Shown: one piece after another, positions 6,482 through 10,215 of the stretch
How the letters are laid out: every line of letters begins with the position of its first letter
Numbering within the stretch: the stretch's first letter is position 1
From: Thermoleophilia bacterium
GTDB lineage: Bacteria; Actinomycetota; Thermoleophilia; Gaiellales; F1-60-MAGs149
Length of the DNA: 10,215 bases
Assembly: GCA_016462095.1 (NCBI GenBank)
Contig: JAEMTW010000051.1
Span: forward strand, 1-10,215
Reading direction: 5' to 3'
Translations under genes and position numbers: made by a program
The notes under the pieces: generated by a model
The model's database searches: none
What the model was told of the DNA's origin: nothing
Seen by the model: the letters and a program-made list of their open reading frames with translations, nothing else

Positions 6482-6910
6482 GTGAGCACTACTCTCCCTC
6501 CCCGTCTGCAGGCGATCGTCGACGAGTTCGCCGAGGTCGATCGCACCGAGCGACTCGACCTGCTGCTGGAGTACTCGCGCGATCTGCCGGACCTCCCCGA
6601 GCGCCTGCAGGGTGTAGAGCTCGAGCGTGTCCACGAATGTCAGACGCCACTGTTCGTACAGGCCGAACTCGAGGGCGATGCAGTCCACCTCTTTTTCGCC
6701 GCACCGGACGAGGCGCCGACGTCGAAGGGCTTCGCCGGCATCATCCACGCGGGCCTCGATGGCTGCACGGTTGACGAGATCCTGTCGACCCCCTCCGACT
6801 TTGCCTCCGGGATGGGTCTTGCCGATGTTGTGTCACCCCTACGCATGCGCAGCGTCGGTGCGATCCTCGCGCGGGTCAAGCGTCAGCTGATGGAGCGCAC
6901 CATCAGTTAG
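6482..6910 (+). CDS. sufE: SufE family sulfur-transfer protein
   Basis: SufE accepts the persulfide from a SufS-type cysteine desulfurase and delivers it to the Fe-S scaffold. The product is 142 aa, the usual length. Seen: LPPRLQAIVDEFAEV at the N-terminus, ERLDLLLEYSRDLPDLPE (23-40), the acceptor Cys53 in VHECQTPLFV, a core strand DAVHLFFAAPDEAP, SKGFAGIIHAGLDG, and a C-terminal GLADVVSPLRMRSVGAILARVKRQ. I chose GTG 6482, 5 nt after the sulfurtransferase stop. The frame stays open to ATG 6422 but that region lies inside the upstream gene and reads as an unrelated Arg-rich extension. There is no evident Shine-Dalgarno, so translation is probably coupled to the gene before. A rhodanese-SufE pair is known from mycobacteria (SseA with its SufE partner). 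No sufS or other suf gene is in the window. Confidence 0.92.
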   Translation: MSTTLPPRLQAIVDEFAEVDRTERLDLLLEYSRDLPDLPERLQGVELERVHECQTPLFVQAELEGDAVHLFFAAPDEAPTSKGFAGIIHAGLDGCTVDEILSTPSDFASGMGLADVVSPLRMRSVGAILARVKRQLMERTIS

Positions 6911-6920
6911 CAGTCGCTTG

Positions 6921-6926
6921 TAGCAT
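6921..6926 (+). promoter_or_regulatory. Possible -10 element for mmsA
   Basis: TAGCAT fits TAnnnT in the 49-nt gap between sufE and the dehydrogenase start. Transcription would begin near 6933, giving a leader of about 25 nt that includes the Shine-Dalgarno at 6945-6950. No -35 is recognisable, so read-through from the sulfurtransferase operon is equally possible. Confidence 0.25.
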
Positions 6927-6944
6927 CCGGAGACCAACGTCCCT

Positions 6945-6950
6945 GAGGTG
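6945..6950 (+). promoter_or_regulatory. Shine-Dalgarno of mmsA, decides the start
   Basis: GAGGTG pairs with the 16S anti-Shine-Dalgarno and lies 9 nt before the ATG at 6960. It overlaps the in-frame GTG at 6948, which is therefore unlikely to be the start. Confidence 0.6.
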
Positions 6951-6959
6951 TACCGACTT

Positions 6960-8459
6960 ATGAGCGCTATCGCAACGAAGATCCTGCCGAACTACATCAA
7001 CGGTGGCTGGGTGCCGTCGACCAGCTCCGAGCTGCTCGACATCACCAACCCCGCCACGGGCGAGGTTTTGGCGCAGGTTCCTCTGTCGGGCGCCAACGAT
7101 GTCGACGCCGCAGTCCAGGCTGCCCGCGCCGCCTTCCCAGCGTGGAAGGCCACAAGCACGATTGAGCGCGCCCGCTGGCTGTTCGGCTTCCGCGAGCAGC
7201 TCGTGCAGCGCGCCGACGAGATCGCGGCAACCGCGACGAGCGAGATGGGCAAGACGTACCCCGACGCCCAGGCCGAGGTTGGCCGCATGATCGAGATGGT
7301 CGAGTGCGCCACCGCGATCCCAACGACGATGCAGGGACGCATCCTCGAAGGCGTTGCGACGAAGGTCGACACCGAGACGATCCGCCAGCCCGTTGGTGTC
7401 TGCGCCGCGATCACGCCGTTTAACTTCCCCGCGATGGTGCCAATGTGGTTCTTGCCGTTCGCGATCGCCTGCGGCAACACCTTCATCCTCAAGCCGTCGG
7501 AGCAGGTTCCGATGACGCAGCAGATCGTGTTCGAGATCATCCACGAGCTCGGTCTTCCCGACGGTGTCGTCAACCTCGTCAATGGTTCGCGCGATGTCGT
7601 CAATGGCATCCTCGACCACCCGGGCATCGACGCCGTGTCGTTCGTCGGCTCGGCCTCGACTGCTGCCTACATCTACGAGCGCGCGGCTGCCAACAAGAAG
7701 CGCGTCCAGGCGCTCGGTGGCGCCAAGAACTCGATGCTCGTGATGCCCGACGCGATCATGGACAAGACGGCTGACAACATCATCGGTAGCGCCTTCGGTG
7801 CCGCTGGTCAGCGTTGTATGGCCGGCTCGATCATCGTCGCCGTTGGTGGCGCGTGGAAGGACCTCCAGAAGGAGCTGCTCCCCCGCACCCAGGCTCTGAC
7901 CGTCGGTGACGGTATGACGAAGGGCACGAGCGTTGGCCCCGTCGTCTCGTGCGATGCGCGTGATCGCATCCGCGGCATGATCGATAACGCCCTCGCCGCT
8001 GGCGCCACGCTGGCTGTCGATGGACGCGAGACCGGCCTCTCCGAAGAAGGTGCATTCGTCGGCCCAACGATCGTCGAAGGCGTCACCGCTGACATGGAGA
8101 TTGCCCGCGATGAGGTCTTCGGACCCGTCCTCAGCGTGATTGAGGTCGACACCCTGGCCGACGCGATCGCGTTCGTCAATGGCTCGCGCTACGGCAACGG
8201 CACGTCGATCTTTACCGAGTCGGGTGCGGCCGTCCGCCGCTACCGCCACGAGGTCGAGGTCGGCATGATCGGCGTCAACGTCGGCGTCGCCGCTCCCGTC
8301 GCGTTCTTCCCCTTCTCGGGTTGGAAGGACTCGTTCCTCGGCGACCTGCACGCACACGGCACCGATGGCGTCGACTTCTACACCCGCAAGAAGACGATCA
8401 CGACGCGCTGGTTCGCTGATGGCGAGTCGGGCAAGTACTTCGTCGAGCAGGGCGACTAG
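6960..8459 (+). CDS. mmsA: CoA-acylating methylmalonate-semialdehyde dehydrogenase
   Basis: NAD- and CoA-dependent aldehyde dehydrogenase that turns (methyl)malonate semialdehyde into propionyl-CoA or acetyl-CoA, in valine, beta-alanine or inositol breakdown. The product is 499 aa, the standard length. Seen: NYINGGWV (11-18), EMGKTYPDAQAEVGRMIEMVE (95-115), PFNFPAMVPMWFLPFAIACGN (153-173) with Asn155, catalytic Cys286 in GAAGQRCMAGS, and the family-specific tail GMIGVNVGVAAPVAFFPFSGWKDSF (436 on) with HGTDGVDFYTRKKTITTRW. Arg109 and Arg285 sit where the carboxylate-binding arginines of the Bacillus subtilis enzyme lie. The general-base Glu of ordinary aldehyde dehydrogenases is absent: the ELGG motif reads ALGGAKN, as expected for the CoA-acylating branch. 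ATG 6960 has a good Shine-Dalgarno. An SDR gene follows 6 nt downstream, making a likely two-gene operon. IolA is the alternative name for the same enzyme in inositol pathways. Confidence 0.96.
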   Translation: MSAIATKILPNYINGGWVPSTSSELLDITNPATGEVLAQVPLSGANDVDAAVQAARAAFPAWKATSTIERARWLFGFREQLVQRADEIAATATSEMGKTYPDAQAEVGRMIEMVECATAIPTTMQGRILEGVATKVDTETIRQPVGVCAAITPFNFPAMVPMWFLPFAIACGNTFILKPSEQVPMTQQIVFEIIHELGLPDGVVNLVNGSRDVVNGILDHPGIDAVSFVGSASTAAYIYERAAANKKRVQALGGAKNSMLVMPDAIMDKTADNIIGSAFGAAGQRCMAGSIIVAVGGAWKDLQKELLPRTQALTVGDGMTKGTSVGPVVSCDARDRIRGMIDNALAAGATLAVDGRETGLSEEGAFVGPTIVEGVTADMEIARDEVFGPVLSVIEVDTLADAIAFVNGSRYGNGTSIFTESGAAVRRYRHEVEVGMIGVNVGVAAPVAFFPFSGWKDSFLGDLHAHGTDGVDFYTRKKTITTRWFADGESGKYFVEQGD

Positions 8460-8465
8460 GTAGCG

Positions 8466-9185
8466 ATGTCCGTTGTCCTGATCACCGGCGCGTCGAGTGG
8501 CATCGGCCTAGCCGCTGCCCGCATCATGTCGGCAGCAGGCGATCAGGTCATCGGTATCTCGCGTTCTGGTCGCGAGGGCACGCTTCAGGCAGACCTGAGC
8601 ACAGAAGAGGGCTGCCAGCAGGCAATTGACCTCGCTCGCGAACGGGGACCGATCCGGGCCCTAGTGTTGTCCGCTGGTGTCGGTTCGTCGCTCGAAAAGT
8701 CGATTGGTGAGCAGCCCACCGAGATCTGGCGCGAAACCATGGCGCTCAATCTCGACGCACCCTTCTATCTGATCCGGATGGCGTGGCCCGATCTCAAGGC
8801 CGCTGGCGATGGGCGAATCGTTCTGATCTCCTCGACCGCCGCCACGATGGGCGCACCTGCCTTCTCCGCCTACAGCGCCTCCAAGGCTGGCCTACTCGGC
8901 ATGATGCGCTCGGTCGCGCAAGACGGCGCGCCACACGGCATCACCTGCAACTCGCTGTTGCCCGGCTGGGTGCGGTCAGAGATGACCGAACTGTCTGCCG
9001 CCCACGATGCAGAGCAGATGGGGATCTCGGTTGCTGAGGTCTGGAAGCAGCGTGACGCAAGCTATGCGGCTGGTCGGACCATCGAGCCCGACGAGGTCGG
9101 TAACGCGATCGCCTTCTTCTGTTCCAAGCAGAGCAGCGGTATCTCCGGCGAAGAGATTCGCGTAGCGCTCGGCGGCGCCTGGTAG
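8466..9185 (+). CDS. Short-chain dehydrogenase/reductase (classical SDR)
   Basis: Cytosolic NAD(P)-dependent oxidoreductase of 239 aa with every classical SDR element: the nucleotide-binding TGASSGIG (7-14), LVLSAGVGS in place of NNAG (67-74), the active-site Asn95 in MALNLDAPF, Ser123 in VLISSTAA, and the Tyr136/Lys140 pair in YSASK. PGWVRSEMTEL (166-176) follows, then a C-terminal glycine-rich end VALGGAW. After beta-2 the sequence reads GISRSG, with a basic residue rather than an acidic one, which favours NADP(H) (inference). It starts 6 nt after the mmsA stop, with a weak AGG 7 nt before the ATG, so co-translation with mmsA is likely. An attractive role is interconverting a hydroxy acid or alcohol with the semialdehyde that MmsA consumes, but the substrate is not determinable from sequence. 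The gene ends at a 248-bp regulatory gap. Confidence 0.92.
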   Translation: MSVVLITGASSGIGLAAARIMSAAGDQVIGISRSGREGTLQADLSTEEGCQQAIDLARERGPIRALVLSAGVGSSLEKSIGEQPTEIWRETMALNLDAPFYLIRMAWPDLKAAGDGRIVLISSTAATMGAPAFSAYSASKAGLLGMMRSVAQDGAPHGITCNSLLPGWVRSEMTELSAAHDAEQMGISVAEVWKQRDASYAAGRTIEPDEVGNAIAFFCSKQSSGISGEEIRVALGGAW

Positions 9186-9232
9186 CTCTCGCCGACGTCA
9201 ACGAACGGTCGAGCGGCGGTAGATTCAGCGCT

Positions 9233-9262
9233 TTGGGCGACGTTAATCGCCGATGCTATAGT
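9233..9262 (+). promoter_or_regulatory. Promoter for the downstream dehydrogenase leader
   Basis: TTGGGC (9233-9238), an 18-nt spacer and TATAGT (9257-9262) make the best housekeeping-sigma-like promoter in the window: TATAGT matches 5 of 6 consensus bases and the -35 keeps TTG. Transcription should start around 9267-9270, leaving a leader of about 165 nt before the ATG at 9434. An inverted repeat fills the spacer. Confidence 0.5.
9236..9251. promoter_or_regulatory. Operator-like inverted repeat inside the promoter spacer
   Basis: GGCGA CGTTAA TCGCC is a perfect 5+5 inverted repeat that overlaps the end of the -35 and most of the spacer. A regulator bound here would block RNA polymerase, so a repressor site is the simplest reading. 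No regulator gene is visible in the window. A second, related palindrome (GCGAC AAC GTCGC, 9356-9368) lies in the leader and might be another site or an RNA hairpin. Confidence 0.35.
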
Positions 9263-9267
9263 CGCGT

Positions 9268-9387
9268 ATGCGGTTTGAACCTTTAAGGGACGGGACCCGC
9301 GCGCTCATCTTCATTGAGCACAGTCAACGCCGTCCTGATGTCGGAATGCGCGAGTGCGACAACGTCGCCGGCGGTGAGACTCTGTGA
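9268..9387 (+). CDS. Possible 39-codon leader ORF (low confidence)
   Basis: An ORF of 39 codons (MRFEPLRDGT..., ending NVAGGETL and TGA at 9385-9387) begins 5 nt after the TATAGT -10, so its ATG would sit at or near the mRNA 5' end and could be read as a leaderless message. I do not recognise the peptide, and it has no membrane segment or obvious regulatory codon run. It contains two short inverted repeats, at 9303-9319 (GCTCA-N7-TGAGC) and 9356-9368. It may be a chance ORF in an untranslated leader; the start position relative to the promoter is the only positive evidence. Confidence 0.25.
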   Translation: MRFEPLRDGTRALIFIEHSQRRPDVGMRECDNVAGGETL

Positions 9388-9420
9388 TTCAACGCCTCGG
9401 GAGAATTTGCGGATGGGTCG

Positions 9421-9426
9421 AGGAGG
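9421..9426 (+). promoter_or_regulatory. Strong Shine-Dalgarno of the zinc dehydrogenase
   Basis: AGGAGG, a perfect match to the anti-Shine-Dalgarno, lies 7 nt before the ATG at 9434. It is the best ribosome binding site in the window and fixes the start. Confidence 0.8.
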
Positions 9427-9433
9427 AATCGGC

Positions 9434-10215
9434 ATGCGCTGCGCCCGACTCCATGGGATAGGCGATCTCCGCGTGGAGATCGTGCCCGATCCCGTTCCCA
9501 CTCGTGACGAGGTACTTGTTGAGATAGAGGCCTGTGGTATCTGCCCAACCGATCTCCGGAAGTACCTGATCGGCACGTCGGACGGCTACCCTCTCAACCC
9601 AGGACACGAATGGCTCGGGCACATTGTCGCCGTCGGCGACGATGCGTCTGCAACGTGGGCCGAGGGTGATCGCGTCTACGGCGACACCTACGCCGGCTAC
9701 GCGGATCAAGCTGTCATCGCCATCGCCGGCAATCCGTGGTCGATCGGACCATTTCGTGTTTCAGAAGGCGTATCCGCAGTACGCGCTTCGTTCCTCGAGC
9801 CGCTCGCCGACTGTGTGCATGCGGTCCGAGATCAGGGCCGAGTCGAGCCAGGCCAGCATGTGACCGTGATCGGCGCCGGTCAGATGGGTCTTCAACTCGT
9901 CGCCGCCGCCGCCGACGCGGGCGCCGTTGTGACGTGCGTCGAGACCGATCCCGATCGACTGGTACGGGCACCAAGTTTTGGTGCCGTGAACTGCTTGGCT
10001 GATCTGGACGATGCCGAGCCTACCGACTGCGTCATCCTCTCAATCGGCATCGCCAAACTCGTCCCGCGCTGTGTCGATCTCTGCCTGCCTGGAGGGCGCA
10101 TTGTCCTCTTCGCTGGATTCGGCGACCAACCGCGTATCGAGCTCGACATGAACGCGATCCACTACCGAGAACTCGCGATCGTAGGTTCTGAATGGGTTGG
10201 AACTCCGCCTCATGT
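9434..10215 (+). CDS. Zinc-dependent medium-chain dehydrogenase, C-terminus cut by window edge
   Basis: MDR-superfamily NAD(P)-dependent alcohol or polyol dehydrogenase, read by hand as 260 codons open to the right edge; about 70-90 residues are probably missing. The GroES-like catalytic domain has EACGICPTDLRKY with zinc ligand Cys34, NPGHEWLGH with His58 and Glu59, and FLEPLADCVHA with Glu122, a combination seen in threonine- and sorbitol-dehydrogenase-like members. The Rossmann domain starts VTVIGAGQMGLQL (GxGxxG at 147-152), with VETDPDR following; Glu at the end of beta-2 favours NAD (inference). The four-cysteine loop for the structural zinc is absent: after GDRV (78-81) the chain reads YGDTYAGYADQAV with no cysteines. 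The gene follows its own promoter and a leader of about 165 nt, so it is probably regulated separately from mmsA-SDR. Substrate unknown. Confidence 0.9.
   Translation, partial: MRCARLHGIGDLRVEIVPDPVPTRDEVLVEIEACGICPTDLRKYLIGTSDGYPLNPGHEWLGHIVAVGDDASATWAEGDRVYGDTYAGYADQAVIAIAGNPWSIGPFRVSEGVSAVRASFLEPLADCVHAVRDQGRVEPGQHVTVIGAGQMGLQLVAAAADAGAVVTCVETDPDRLVRAPSFGAVNCLADLDDAEPTDCVILSIGIAKLVPRCVDLCLPGGRIVLFAGFGDQPRIELDMNAIHYRELAIVGSEWVGTPPH

Noticed and set aside
6903..8357. 484-codon open frame antisense to mmsA
   Set aside because: Its translation is Asp/Arg/Ala/Val-rich low complexity with no known motif. It mirrors the codon bias of mmsA, whose sense frame has every family motif. Long antisense frames are expected in such GC-rich genes.
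1..10215. tRNA, rRNA, CRISPR, insertion sequence, phage or defence genes
   Set aside because: Reading both strands I saw no direct-repeat array, transposase motif, tRNA-like cloverleaf or toxin/nuclease signature. Nearly all the sequence is explained by housekeeping and catabolic genes.

Overview
The window is high-GC DNA from a bacterium, most likely an actinomycete. Nearly every base is coding. Start codons are a mix of ATG and GTG, and several starts lack a Shine-Dalgarno sequence and instead sit 5-7 nt after a TAnnnT hexamer, the usual layout of leaderless mRNAs in Actinomycetota. The protein sequences would fit Thermoleophilia or Acidimicrobiia, but that placement is an impression, not a result.

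Left block (minus strand): a group I (IscS/NifS-like) cysteine desulfurase that runs off the left edge (1-1033), a 231-bp gap, then glutamate racemase murI (1265-2077). A 105-bp divergent intergenic region follows, with a candidate promoter for each side.

Centre-left block (plus strand): a PuuE-type allantoinase/polysaccharide deacetylase (2183-3082), a DUF72/YecE TIM-barrel protein (3079-4020) and an alpha/beta-hydrolase lipoprotein (4020-4763). The first two overlap by 4 nt and the last two by 1 nt, so this is a tightly coupled operon. A cytosolic paralogue of the lipoprotein's hydrolase domain follows (4829-5521) behind its own candidate promoter.

Centre block (plus strand): a two-domain rhodanese-type sulfurtransferase (5595-6476) with SufE five nt downstream (6482-6910). 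This is a sulfur-transfer pair of the kind known from mycobacteria (SseA-SufE). It could work with a SufS elsewhere, or less likely with the cysteine desulfurase at the left edge.

Right block (plus strand): CoA-acylating methylmalonate-semialdehyde dehydrogenase (6960-8459) and an SDR oxidoreductase (8466-9185) 6 nt apart, then a 248-bp regulatory region with a good promoter, an operator-like inverted repeat and a possible 39-codon leader ORF. Last is a zinc-dependent medium-chain dehydrogenase (9434 to the right edge). This end looks catabolic: semialdehyde oxidation plus alcohol or polyol oxidation.

Most of the window is ordinary metabolism. The parts that deserve a second look are the PuuE-DUF72-lipoprotein operon with its tandem hydrolase paralogue, the structured leader upstream of the last dehydrogenase, and the repeated leaderless-start geometry. 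I saw no tRNA, rRNA, CRISPR array, insertion sequence or phage gene.
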